A stretch of DNA of 64,000 nucleotides from Faecalibacter bovis (GTDB taxonomy: Bacteria > Bacteroidota > Bacteroidia > Flavobacteriales > Weeksellaceae), in contig NZ_CP072842.1 in assembly GCF_017948305.1 (NCBI RefSeq), positions 784,001-848,000 on the forward strand, written 5' to 3'. Numbering within the stretch: the stretch's first letter is position 1; every line of letters starts with the position of its first letter. The notes below the pieces were generated by a model. The model saw nothing but the letters and a program-made list of their open reading frames with translations, did no database searches and was not told where the DNA came from. Shown piece by piece: positions 1 through 9,600 of this stretch. A program made the translations under genes and the position numbers.

Positions 1-524
1 GGAAGTAACAAAATCCCTTGAATATGACTATACAAGCTAATTCCTAAGATAACTCCTGCATAAATGAAAAATTTTTTATGTTGTTCTTTAAAATAACGAA
101 CAGAAAAATAAACGTAAGAAATAATCCACATCAGCGAAAACGTGTAAACTTCGACATTGGATGTATTTTTCCAAAAAGTAAATGAAAAACCAAAGGCTAA
201 AGTTCCTAAAATTGCGATCCATTTTTCGTTGAAAATCTTCTCTATTGTTTTAAACAAAATTGCCAATACCAATACTGCACATAAAATATTTACCCATCTG
301 CCTATTTCGATTGGATCTATAAATGGAACTATTTTATAGATTAAAACGGTAAAATTTTGATACAAAAAATGCGTTATCGAATATGTTTCCATGTTAAACT
401 TATTGTTTTCTATATCCAAAATCTTTCCCAGAGAATCACCGAATGTTATTTTGCTAAAACTCGTAAATCTGTAAAGAATGATGAAAAAGATTGAAATTAA
501 GAGTACGTAGAAATTCTTTTTCAT
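1..524 (-). CDS. Multi-pass membrane protein, DUF2723/GT-C glycosyltransferase-like (3' part outside window)
   Basis: Reading the minus strand from an ATG at 524 gives an uninterrupted frame of about 174 codons that runs off the left edge, so only the N-terminal part is present. The protein starts with a hydrophobic segment (residues about 4-20), followed by a TFGDS motif at about 27-31, a hydrophobic stretch near residues 78-92, and a segment reading FSFTFWKNTSNVEVYTFSL. A TFGD loop plus an FW...EVYT motif are typical of DUF2723 proteins and related GT-C mannosyltransferase-like membrane proteins. Such enzymes transfer sugars from polyprenyl carriers outside the cytoplasmic membrane. It starts 2 bases after the stop of the FemAB-like gene, so the two are probably cotranscribed within a surface-polysaccharide locus. 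The exact substrate cannot be read from the sequence. Confidence 0.7.
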   Translation of the reverse strand, partial: MKKNFYVLLISIFFIILYRFTSFSKITFGDSLGKILDIENNKFNMETYSITHFLYQNFTVLIYKIVPFIDPIEIGRWVNILCAVLVLAILFKTIEKIFNEKWIAILGTLAFGFSFTFWKNTSNVEVYTFSLMWIISYVYFSVRYFKEQHKKFFIYAGVILGISLYSHIQGILLL

Positions 525-526
525 TT

Positions 527-1396
527 TTAAAATTTAAGATTTTGATACACTTTTAAATATCTATTTTCAGCTCTGAAACTTGAATTAAATTCGTTAACAC
601 CTTTTATTGATGAACCTTCAAAATCTAATATCAATCCTTTTTTCGTGTATTTTTTTATCATAAAATCTACGATAAACGTATTAAAGTTTATTGAATAATT
701 TATTCTTTTTGCATTACACAACTGAATTAATCGGTTGCCCGAAACAATGTAAAAAGAACTGGCTACAACTTTTCCTTCCTCAAGAATTGAAATTGTTTTA
801 CCTAAATTTCTGTTCTGAATTTCAATCACCAAAAGCTGTAATTTATCCAATGATAAATTGTTTTTAATTTCTTGATAATCTTCTTTCAATAACGCAATAA
901 AACTCTGATCATTAGAAGATTCTACGATTGAAAATTGCTTTGGTAAACCTTTTCTAATTTCTTGTTTTCTATTCTTTCTTATAGTTGAAGTATAAGAATC
1001 ATAATCGAAATTAAGACTTAAAATCTGATTTAATTTAGTCGCATTTTCTATTTCATAATCCAAGACATTTTGTTCGTTAAAACAGTAATACCTAACAATA
1101 TTTGTTTGTAATATTTTCTGAAATTCTAAAAATAATTCTTTTGTAAAATTTTTTGAATGAAAAACACCTAATTGTTGGCAATATATGGGTTGAGAAATAA
1201 ACTTAATGCCAATTTTTTTGACAAAAGGTAAAGGCATAATCGCTTCGTAATCATTCAAAATCAAACAATCCCATTGTTTATTGGTTAAAATATCCAAATA
1301 CCAATGTTCTGCATAAATCATATAATTAATTGATTGCGCTAAACATCTTGTATATTTTTCAAGATCTAAATCTTTTCTTTTAATTCTTTTAATCAT
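527..1396 (-). CDS. FemAB/GNAT-like acyltransferase
   Basis: A protein of about 289 residues with features of the FemAB-like branch of GNAT proteins: a basic RKNRKQEIRKG segment in the middle and a C-terminal DFEGSSIKGVNEFNSSF motif, the usual end of the acyltransferase fold in polysaccharide-associated members. These enzymes add amino-acyl or acyl groups to cell-wall or surface-glycan precursors. A longer frame opens at 1444, but the methionine at 1396 is preferred because it leaves only an 8-base overlap with the stop of the upstream deacetylase gene, whereas 1444 would overlap by 56 bases. It sits between a polysaccharide deacetylase and a GT-C-like membrane protein, so a role in surface-polysaccharide decoration is inferred. 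The donor and acceptor are unknown. Confidence 0.68.
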   Translation of the reverse strand: MIKRIKRKDLDLEKYTRCLAQSINYMIYAEHWYLDILTNKQWDCLILNDYEAIMPLPFVKKIGIKFISQPIYCQQLGVFHSKNFTKELFLEFQKILQTNIVRYYCFNEQNVLDYEIENATKLNQILSLNFDYDSYTSTIRKNRKQEIRKGLPKQFSIVESSNDQSFIALLKEDYQEIKNNLSLDKLQLLVIEIQNRNLGKTISILEEGKVVASSFYIVSGNRLIQLCNAKRINYSINFNTFIVDFMIKKYTKKGLILDFEGSSIKGVNEFNSSFRAENRYLKVYQNLKF

Positions 1397-2621
1397 TAAA
1401 AAGGCTTTCGTAAACAATTTTCCAATCTGACCACTCGTCCTCAAAATTAGATTGATGAAACAAGGTTATAAAAGTTCCATTTACTTCTTTTACGTTATTT
1501 TTCAGATTTTTCAATTCAATTATTGCATCTTCAATTGTTAATTTCATATAATTTCGCAACGTAACATCCATTGCAACAAAAGGATACGTTATTAACATTG
1601 TTTGTTGATTTGTTGATAAATCAAACCATTTAAAAGGTGTTGATGTTCCAGCTCTAAAACCTGTTTTATGTGCAAATCCCATGGAGTAATCTTCCTTAAT
1701 TCCATTTATTAACAACTGTTGATAAGTGTTTGGAAAGTTAAGTTTAATGAAATGCTGTCTTGAAATTAAAACCTTTTTATTCAGTATTTTTTCTAATCTT
1801 TTAATTTCTAAAGCTTGTGAACTTTCATTAAAATTTGAAATGTATGAAGGATGAATTCCTACTTTTGCCCATTGATTTGTTGCTTTAATTAAATCAGCTT
1901 GAGCTTGATTCTCCCAATTTAGATTTCGGTCAAATTCAGTTTTATCGCCTAAAAGCCAAAAGAAAATAGATTCAATTTTATATTTATCTGATAGTTGTTT
2001 GATGTAATTAAATTGATCATATGGATCCTTTATTTTATAACTTAGAACGTCTATTTGAGATTTTATTTCTTTAAAATTTCCTTTTAAAACCTTCTTTCCG
2101 ATCGAGCCAATTGTTTCAAACCAAGGTTTGTTCAAATACTTCCAACTGAAATCTACATCATGTGTATTAATTTGCTTAAATTCTCTTTTATTAAACTGAA
2201 AATGTGGGTATTTTAATTGAATAATTTTCTGAATTTCTAAAACTATTAGATCAACAATTGGTTTAGAATAATCTAATTCGGAACCTAAAAATCGATTATG
2301 GTGATCAAATTGGTGCTGTTGTGCAATATATTCTTCATATCGACTCAACCAATAAAAACATTTACCAATTTCACTTAGTTGATTATAATTTACATCATCT
2401 CTAATTTCATTCTCCACTAAAATATCATCTATTTGGAAATTAATTTCATCCTCAAAAAAATGAGTTGAAAAATTTATTTTAGGCAAATCTGAATTTATAA
2501 ATTCCGTAACATCAGTTGTAATTTTAAAATCAATACCCAAAAAATCACAACATATAAAATCGAAAATATACTCAATTCTATTGGTGTTTTTTTCAGTGTA
2601 TATAAGGATAAATTGATTCAA
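1389..2621 (-). CDS. Polysaccharide deacetylase family protein (N-terminal DUF7033-like region)
   Basis: A 410-residue protein. The N-terminal 130 or so residues contain the CFYWLSRYEEYI segment typical of the domain that precedes deacetylase modules in Bacteroidota capsule loci. The catalytic part starts at INTHDVDFSW, where the HDVD motif supplies the metal-binding acidic residues of the NodB-like fold, and a later GIHPSY motif supplies the histidine. The predicted reaction is removal of acetyl groups from a surface or capsular polysaccharide. The start is TTG at 2621: an in-frame TGA lies three codons upstream and no ATG intervenes. A TAnnTTTG promoter box at 2640-2647 points to this start. 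It is the first gene of a three-gene minus-strand run. No signal peptide is seen, which suggests cytoplasmic or precursor-level action. Confidence 0.75.
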   Translation of the reverse strand: MNQFILIYTEKNTNRIEYIFDFICCDFLGIDFKITTDVTEFINSDLPKINFSTHFFEDEINFQIDDILVENEIRDDVNYNQLSEIGKCFYWLSRYEEYIAQQHQFDHHNRFLGSELDYSKPIVDLIVLEIQKIIQLKYPHFQFNKREFKQINTHDVDFSWKYLNKPWFETIGSIGKKVLKGNFKEIKSQIDVLSYKIKDPYDQFNYIKQLSDKYKIESIFFWLLGDKTEFDRNLNWENQAQADLIKATNQWAKVGIHPSYISNFNESSQALEIKRLEKILNKKVLISRQHFIKLNFPNTYQQLLINGIKEDYSMGFAHKTGFRAGTSTPFKWFDLSTNQQTMLITYPFVAMDVTLRNYMKLTIEDAIIELKNLKNNVKEVNGTFITLFHQSNFEDEWSDWKIVYESLFND

Positions 2622-2639
2622 AATCGTTCAAATTTGGTT

Positions 2640-2647
2640 CAAAAATA
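2640..2647 (-). promoter_or_regulatory. Bacteroidota -7 box for the deacetylase operon
   Basis: On the minus strand this reads TATTTTTG, an exact match to TAnnTTTG. It lies about 19 bases before the TTG start at 2621, giving a leader of roughly a dozen bases. No clear -33 TTTG was checked out in detail. Confidence 0.55.
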
Positions 2648-2731
2648 AAAGTAAACATAATTTACAATATTCCTTGAACTTCATTAGATTTTAGCTGCTA
2701 AAATCCAGAAATTATATCACTAAAAATATCG

Positions 2732-2739
2732 TAATTTTG
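2732..2739 (+). promoter_or_regulatory. -7 box of recF, implying a leaderless mRNA
   Basis: TAATTTTG matches TAnnTTTG exactly and ends only 4 bases before the recF ATG at 2744. With transcription normally starting 4-6 bases after this box, the transcript would begin at or next to the start codon. Confidence 0.6.
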
Positions 2740-2743
2740 CATT

Positions 2744-3823
2744 ATGTATTTAAAAGAACTTAAAGCAAGACAATTCAAGAATTTTGAGGAAAAGAATTTC
2801 GAATTTTCACCAAAAATTAATGCATTTGTAGGACAAAATGGGAAAGGTAAAACCAATATTTTGGATGCTATCCATTATTTAGCTTTAAGTAAATCGTACC
2901 TGAATCATTCAGATGCGATGAATATTAAATTTGATTGTGAATATTTTACATTAGAAGGAACTTTTGATAAAAACGAAAAAGAAGACATTATTTTTTGTTT
3001 AGTACGTTCTGGACAAGCCAAACAATTGAAGCGAAATTCTAAATCTTATGATCGTATTTCTGAACATATTGGCCAATATCCTTTGGTGATGATTTCTCCT
3101 TACGACAGTGATTTAATCAAGGAAGGAAGTGAAGTTAGACGTAAATTTTTAGATAATATTATTTCACAATCAAATAAACAGTATTTAGCTGATTTGATGA
3201 GATACAATAAAGTATTAGTACAACGAAATACTCTTTTAAAATATTTTGCGGCTAACAATACTTTTGATGCGGTAACTTTAGAAATTTATGATGAAGAATT
3301 AATTCATTTAGGAAAAAAAATACATCAAGTTCGAAAAGAGTTTGTTTCAACTTTTCTAAATGCATTTTTAAAATATTACGCTGAAATTTCTGAAGGTCGT
3401 GAAATTGTAAATATAGAATATGTATCACAATTGAATGACGCACTATTTGAAGATGCTTTAAAACAAGCTTTGTTTAAAGATCGTGCGGCACAATATACAA
3501 CTACTGGGATACATAAAGATGATTTACTTTTTACCATTACCAATTATCCAATAAAGAAATTTGGTTCTCAGGGGCAGCAAAAATCATATCTAATTGCATT
3601 AAAATTAGCGCAATTAGACGTTATAAAAAATGTTTTAAATGTTACTCCTATTTTATTATTGGATGATATTTTTGATAAATTAGACGAACATCGTGTCACT
3701 CAATTAATCAAATTGGTGAATGAAGAACGATTTGGTCAAATTTTTATTACTGATACTCACTCCGATCGTACAGAAAATATCATCAAACAAATTAATTCTG
3801 AAAGTAAAGTTTTCCGTTTATGA
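2744..3823 (+). CDS. recF: DNA replication/repair protein RecF
   Basis: A 359-residue SMC/ABC-type ATPase of normal RecF length. The Walker A motif GQNGKGKTN is at residues 30-38, a signature-like FGSQGQQKS is near residue 270, and the Walker B segment PILLLDDIFDKLD starts at about residue 302. The N-terminal LKARQFKNF strand is typical of the family. RecF binds gapped DNA and, with RecO and RecR, loads RecA in single-strand gap repair; it acts in the cytoplasm. The ATG of the next gene overlaps the stop (ATGA), so recF is translationally coupled to the DUF721 gene. The promoter box at 2732-2739 is so close that the mRNA is probably leaderless. Identification is secure from motifs and length. 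Confidence 0.96.
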   Translation: MYLKELKARQFKNFEEKNFEFSPKINAFVGQNGKGKTNILDAIHYLALSKSYLNHSDAMNIKFDCEYFTLEGTFDKNEKEDIIFCLVRSGQAKQLKRNSKSYDRISEHIGQYPLVMISPYDSDLIKEGSEVRRKFLDNIISQSNKQYLADLMRYNKVLVQRNTLLKYFAANNTFDAVTLEIYDEELIHLGKKIHQVRKEFVSTFLNAFLKYYAEISEGREIVNIEYVSQLNDALFEDALKQALFKDRAAQYTTTGIHKDDLLFTITNYPIKKFGSQGQQKSYLIALKLAQLDVIKNVLNVTPILLLDDIFDKLDEHRVTQLIKLVNEERFGQIFITDTHSDRTENIIKQINSESKVFRL

Positions 3824-4122
3824 AAAAGTATGAAAAAAGACAAAATACACAATCAATAGGCGATGCTTTTAGCCATTTCATGCGCTTAAATGGTAAAGAA
3901 GAACTAATGTGGGAAGTAAAAGCAGAAGAAGCTTGGAAAACTGTAATGGGTAAATTTTTTGAGAAATATACTGAACGTGTTGAAGTAAGACAACGCGTAT
4001 TATATGTAAAAATTAATTCGCCTGCTATGCGACAAGAATTAACTTACGGAAAATCTAAAATTATCGCAAACATCAATGAAGAAATTAAAAATAACTTCTT
4101 GATGGATGTCAAAATCTACTAA
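3820..4122 (+). CDS. DUF721 domain protein
   Basis: A 100-residue basic protein containing the DUF721 pattern: an N-terminal helix with the IGDAFSHFMRLNG segment, a central W..VMGKFFEKYT block, and the strand-turn LYVKINSPAMRQEL followed by NEEI. Genes of this family commonly sit directly next to recF or gyrB in many bacteria. Some relatives act with the replication machinery (DciA-like proteins share this fold), but no catalytic motif is visible and a DciA role here is only a possibility. It overlaps recF by 4 bases and lies 9 bases before the YheT-like hydrolase, so the three form one operon. Confidence 0.85.
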   Translation: MKKYEKRQNTQSIGDAFSHFMRLNGKEELMWEVKAEEAWKTVMGKFFEKYTERVEVRQRVLYVKINSPAMRQELTYGKSKIIANINEEIKNNFLMDVKIY

Positions 4123-4131
4123 ATAAACAAT

Positions 4132-5091
4132 ATGCCAATCATCGAAAAATCGACCTACAAAGCCGAAGGTTTTTGGCGAAAAAATGCCCATTTATCTACT
4201 ATTCTTGGTACACGTTATAAAAAATATCCTGTACCAAATTATACACGAGAGAAAATTAAAACTGATGATGGCGATTTCTTAAATTTGGATTGGAGATTTC
4301 AGTCTGATAAAAAGAAATTGGTTATTCTTTTTCATGGTTTAGAAGGCGACTCTAAACGTACATATTTGAATACTTGCTCGGATTATTTCTATGATAAAGG
4401 ATTTAATATTTTAGCTTGGAATCATCGCAGTTGTGGTGGTGAAATGAACCAAACTTTACGATTATATCATCATGGAGTAACTGACGATGCTAATCGTGTG
4501 ATAGAAAAAGCTATAACCGAGGGCTTTGAAAACATTTATTTAATTGGTTATTCTATGGGCGGGGCTATTGTAGTAAATTATATGGGACAATATACTGTAC
4601 CAGCAGCAATTAAAGCAGCCTGTGTGTTTTCTATTCCAATATCTTTAAAATCATGTTCGGAAACTTTAAAAGTGTTTCCAAACACCGTTTATTTAAACAA
4701 TTTTAAAAAGACTTTGGTTCCAAAGTTTGAAGAAAAAGCCAAACAATTTCCTGGAAAATTAAATGAAGCGATGATTTCGAAAATTAAATCTTTCGATGAA
4801 ATTGATGAATATTTTACCGCTCCATTGCATGGATATGAATCCAAAGAAGATTATTACCATAAAGCAAGTCCATCGACATTTTTAGATCATGTAAAAATTC
4901 CTACATTAATTGTAAATGCTGCAAACGATCCATTTTTGGGAGCAGAATGTTATCCAAAAGATCGTTTTAAACAATATCCGCACATTTTCTTTGAAGTACC
5001 AAAACATGGAGGACATTGTGCATTTCCGTTAAGAAATGAATCTAATTCTTGGTGTGAAATTCGTGCTTTTGAATTTTTTAATGATTATTAA
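4132..5091 (+). CDS. YheT-family alpha/beta hydrolase
   Basis: A 319-residue alpha/beta hydrolase of the YheT/ABHD1-3 type. The oxyanion HG is at residues 68-69, the nucleophile elbow GYSMGG places Ser141, an acidic residue in the NAANDPFLG segment is a candidate catalytic Asp, and H295 in HGGHCAFPL is the likely catalytic His. The N-terminal FWRKNAHLSTI segment is characteristic of the family. No signal peptide is seen, so it is cytoplasmic or loosely membrane-associated. Family members are esterases or lipases with poorly defined substrates. It is the last gene of the recF operon and ends before a strong hairpin at 5109-5142. Confidence 0.85.
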   Translation: MPIIEKSTYKAEGFWRKNAHLSTILGTRYKKYPVPNYTREKIKTDDGDFLNLDWRFQSDKKKLVILFHGLEGDSKRTYLNTCSDYFYDKGFNILAWNHRSCGGEMNQTLRLYHHGVTDDANRVIEKAITEGFENIYLIGYSMGGAIVVNYMGQYTVPAAIKAACVFSIPISLKSCSETLKVFPNTVYLNNFKKTLVPKFEEKAKQFPGKLNEAMISKIKSFDEIDEYFTAPLHGYESKEDYYHKASPSTFLDHVKIPTLIVNAANDPFLGAECYPKDRFKQYPHIFFEVPKHGGHCAFPLRNESNSWCEIRAFEFFNDY

Positions 5092-5108
5092 TCAATATTG
5101 ATATAAAT

Positions 5109-5142
5109 AAAAAATCCCCTCAAATGAGGGGATTTTTATTTT
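5109..5142. terminator. Bidirectional intrinsic terminator
   Basis: Arms AATCCCCTC and GAGGGGATT enclose an AAAT loop, with A-runs on the left and T-runs on the right. It sits between the convergent YheT-like and susD genes and can end both transcripts. Confidence 0.9.
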
Positions 5143-5158
5143 TATACTGTTTCCAAAA

Positions 5159-6595
5159 TTATAATGGATTTTGAACAATATTTGGATTTGTATTGATCTC
5201 TGAAATTGGAATTTGGAAAGTAAATTTCGTAGAACCTGCTGGGTAATTTAATAACCCGTGAGAACCGTGGTTAGATCCTGTGTAAGTTCTATCTAAACCT
5301 TCATTCCAACGTTTCATGTCAAAGAATGTTGTTCCTTCACCCCACATCTCAACACGCTTGTTTAAACGAATTTCGTCTAATAAAGCTTGTCCAGAATTAG
5401 AAGATAATTGGTAAGCAGTATCACGAGTTGACATGATCTCAAATAAAACTTGTTTTGCTTGAGCTTCATTTCCTGATAATGCTAATGCTTCAGCCTCGTT
5501 AAAGTACATTTCAGCAGCACGCATGAATACGTAATCTCCTACGAAGAATGTAGCATCAACGAATTTGATATTTGCGTAAGCTGGTAAACCGTAAGAATTT
5601 CCTTCAGTTACGAACCAGTTGTTTTTACGAATATCTGTACTTGGTAAAGCATCATAGAAACGTTTGTCAATTCCTTTGTATACTTGTAATAAACCAGCGT
5701 AACCGTCGTTTAAGTTACCAATGTTAGAGAAGAAAGATGCGTACGATGTAGAAGTAGATCCATCGATATCACCTCCCCACATCCACTCTGGATTAGAAAT
5801 ATCATCAAATCCGTCTTTTAATTGAGCTTCGTTCATTGGTGCGTAACCTTGACGTGCAGCGTTTGCGTATTGTGCAGCAGCAGCATTGTTACCTGTTGTT
5901 AAGTATAATCTTGATAAGAAACCTGCAACAACGTTTTTAGAAATCATTTGCTTATTAGCTGGAGTATAGTTTTGTAATAACTCGTAAGCTTCTAATAAAT
6001 CATTCTCGATGTTTTGGTAAACTACGTTTGTAGGTACACGGTTAGTATCGTATAATTCTTGGCTGTAGTAAGGAATACCTAAATCTCCGTTACCGTATAA
6101 ACGAATTAAATCTAAATATGCCTGTGCACGCATAGCTAATGCTCTACCTTTTATTTGTAATACTGATTCATCATTAGCATCCGCAGGGATTAATGATAAA
6201 ACGTTATTCATATTATAAATTACTTTATAATTGTATTTCCAAACCATTAAGTTTCTTGAGTTTGATTCTTGTCTTGCTACATACATGTAGTAAGAGTTGA
6301 ACCAGTGTGAAGCTGTAGCAACGAAATCGTTTGTCATGTGGTCTAAACCTAATTTAACTGACATGTAACCGAAATCATCGTGAGCAGCAGCACCGTTTGT
6401 ATTAAATTGAATTAAATACTTATTGTTACCAGATTCAGCACCTTCAACAATTGTTAAAGCTTTCTCTGGGAAATTTTTAATTACGTCTGATAATTGATCA
6501 GCAGAAACTGTTCCTTGAGCATCTTTATCTAAGAAATCGTCTGAACAGCTAACAAATAAAGCTGCTGATAAAATTGTTAAGATATATTTTTTCAT
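5159..6595 (-). CDS. SusD/RagB-type nutrient-binding outer-membrane lipoprotein
   Basis: A 478-residue lipoprotein. The signal peptide ends in a lipobox with Cys17 followed by SDDFLD, a typical SusD start. Helical repeat features of RagB/SusD are present: RAQAYLDLIRLYG, FLSRLYL, RAAEMYFNEAEAL, and a C-terminal EIRLNKRVEMWGEG..FFDMKRWN block. It would sit on the cell surface as the lid of the SusC transporter encoded 20 bases upstream, capturing an oligomeric substrate. No glycoside hydrolase or peptidase lies beside the pair, so the substrate is unknown. It is the second gene of a susC-susD operon read on the minus strand. Confidence 0.94.
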   Translation of the reverse strand: MKKYILTILSAALFVSCSDDFLDKDAQGTVSADQLSDVIKNFPEKALTIVEGAESGNNKYLIQFNTNGAAAHDDFGYMSVKLGLDHMTNDFVATASHWFNSYYMYVARQESNSRNLMVWKYNYKVIYNMNNVLSLIPADANDESVLQIKGRALAMRAQAYLDLIRLYGNGDLGIPYYSQELYDTNRVPTNVVYQNIENDLLEAYELLQNYTPANKQMISKNVVAGFLSRLYLTTGNNAAAAQYANAARQGYAPMNEAQLKDGFDDISNPEWMWGGDIDGSTSTSYASFFSNIGNLNDGYAGLLQVYKGIDKRFYDALPSTDIRKNNWFVTEGNSYGLPAYANIKFVDATFFVGDYVFMRAAEMYFNEAEALALSGNEAQAKQVLFEIMSTRDTAYQLSSNSGQALLDEIRLNKRVEMWGEGTTFFDMKRWNEGLDRTYTGSNHGSHGLLNYPAGSTKFTFQIPISEINTNPNIVQNPL

Positions 6596-6615
6596 AATTA
6601 TTTTCTTTAAAAATG

Positions 6616-9600
6616 TTAGAATGCAAAGTTTACACCTGCAGAAATTGTTCTAATAGGAGAATACGTTGTATCAGAAATACCTGTATAACTCATTCTTGGA
6701 TCGTATCCTTTACGTTTAGACCAAACCCAAACATTATCAGCTAAAGCATAAACTCTTAAAGCTGTTAATCCTAAATTATCAACTAATCCTTTTTTGAATG
6801 TATATCCTAAAGATATATTTTGTAAAGAAATATAATCAGATTTAATTAATCCTAAAGTAGAAGTGCTGTAGTATTGTTTAGCATTATCTGCTATAACTAC
6901 TGGTAATGCAGCATTTCTATTTTCACTTGTCCATGTATTTGCATAATCATTGTGGAAAGTTTCACCACGACCACCGTCAAATAATGTCATGTATTGAGAA
7001 TCGTAACCCCAACCACCTGCTTGGTAAGCGAAGTTAACTCCGAAATCAAGTCCTTTGTAATCCATGTTTAAACCGAATCCTCCGTAAACTTTAGCAACAG
7101 CATTTTTACCAATGAATTGTAATGTAGCTTCTGCGTGGTTTTCAGTGATTGTTTTCTCACCTGTAGTAGCATCAACTTTGTAGAATTGTGCAGCTCCAGT
7201 TTCTTGGTTTACTCCAGCATATTCTCTTAAGTACCAGCTGTACATAGACTCACCTTCTCTTAATAAGTAACTTCCTGAAACTACGTTGTTTTCTGGTAAT
7301 TTAGTAATTTCATTTGTTAATGTAGTTACGTTAGCAAAAACACCTAATCTGAAATCTTTAGTTCTAATTACATCAGCATTAACTGTAACTTCGAAACCTC
7401 TGTTTTCCATGTCACCAATATTTTCTGGGTAAGATGAGAATCCTTCAGAAACATTTAATGGTCTCATGTATAACATATCTTGAGATTTTCTTAAGAAATA
7501 CTCAGCATCAACTGTAACACGGCTGTTGAATAAAGCTAATTCAATACCAGCATTTAAGTTTGCGTTAGTTTCCCAAGTGATGTCTTTGTTTCCTTTAAAC
7601 GTTTGGTTGTAAGAAATTGCAGTTTCACCAGCGTTAGTAGTTTGAACGATAGTATATAAATCCTTGTATGGGAAGTTATATCCTAAGTTATCATTTCCTT
7701 GTTCACCGTAAGATGCTTTTAATTTTAATTCGTTAATTACTTTCGAATTTTTTAAGAAAGCTTCTTGAGAAACACGCCATGCAGCACCAACTCCAAAGAA
7801 GTTACCCCATCTGTTATCTGGGTGGAAACGAGATGATCCATCACGACGAACATTCGCGTTGATGTAGTATTTGTTTCCGTAATCATAGTTAAAACGAGCG
7901 AAGAAACCTTCAGTTGCGTAAGGAGTACCGTTTCCTGTAGCATCACGTAATAACGCGTAGTGGTTTAAATATGGGCTATCAACTAATAAACCATTAGTAG
8001 AGTGCGCTTCTAAAAAGTCCACTTGGCGATCCATAGTTTCGTGTCCTAATAAAACATCGAAATTGTGATCGTTAATTCTTTTCTTATATGTTAATAACTG
8101 TTGTTGCGTAATAGAATAAGTGTTTTGCATAGAATTATATACACGCCCATTAACACCAACAGCATCTCCGTATAATGATGTATCTAAACTTTTCCAATCA
8201 TTATTTGCAAACTCACCTGTTACAGAATAAGTAAAATCTAATCCTTCTAAGATATTAAATGTAGCATAAGTATTAGCAAAAACTTGGTTTACTCTACTTT
8301 TCTTAACATCATAAAGTGCAGTTGCATAAGGATTTTGCATACCTCCGTAAGGTCTTACGAATGGTGAGTAAACTCCTGTACCATCATCATAAGCTCTATC
8401 TCCGTTTGAAGTATAAACAGCATTTCCTTGTGCATCGTATGCATATAATGGATAAATTGGAGCGATGTTTCTAGTCCATTGGAATGGATTAGAGTAAGAA
8501 GTACCACCATCAAAACCATCAGGCATATTTCTTAATAATAAAGTATAAGCTAAGTTACCTCCTACTTTAATTCTATCTCCAATTTTGTTATCAACTTTTA
8601 AACGTCCTGTAAATTTCTCGAAAGTAGAATTTACCATGTAAGTATCATTCTTTTCGTAACCTACAGAGAAGAAGTAAGATGTATCATCTGTTGCTCCATT
8701 TGCACTAAAGTAAGTGTTTGTGTAGAAACCTCCATCTTTGAACATGAAATCTGCCCAATCTTCTTGGTATAAAATAGATGCATTAGAATTGAACTTACCA
8801 TCAGCACCAATAATTGCGTTGTTAGCAACATTAGTTACATTGTAAGCTAATCCGTTAGATCCTGTAATTAAATTGTTTGATGCGAATGTGTGAGCATCAG
8901 CTTCTGAAGAACCATTGTGAATACTTGTGTTTTTAAGCATTCTGTGGTAATCCTCGTAGTAACCAGCAGCATTTTTAGAAATGTTGTATTCTGGAACACC
9001 ACGCATTGCAACACCTGATTTTAAATCTAAAGTATAACGAGTTTTACCTTTTACACCTTTTTTAGTTGTAATGATAATAACCCCGTTAGCTCCACGATTT
9101 CCGTATAATGCAGCAGCAGAAGCGTCTTTTAAGAAAGAGATAGATTCAATATCTTGGTTATTAATACCTGATACATCTCCGTTGAATGGAACACCATCTA
9201 CAACGTATAACGGAGCAGATGAACCATTGATAGATCCAATACCTCTGAAACGTACATTAGGTGCAGTTCCTGGTAAACCATTGTTAGAAACAATTTGAAC
9301 CCCAGCAATTTTACCTGTCATACCTTGTACAACGTTACCAGAAGTAACTTTCGCTAATTCTTCTGATTTTACTTCACCTACAGAACCTGTTAAAGATTCT
9401 TTCGTTTGAGTACCATATGCTGTAACGATTACTTCTTGTAATGTTACGTCTTCTTCTGCGTATTTTACAACACCTAAGTTGTTAGATGTTACAGTAAATT
9501 CTTTACCGTTAATGATTAAAACGTCACCGATTTTAGCATCGATATCGAATTTTCCGTTTTCATCTGTGTAAGCAACTTTGTCAGTTCCTTTAACGACAAC

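Noticed and set aside
157-339. 60-residue plus-strand ORF at the left edge
   Set aside because: It is a shadow of the membrane protein read on the minus strand, which has coherent membrane helices and family motifs.
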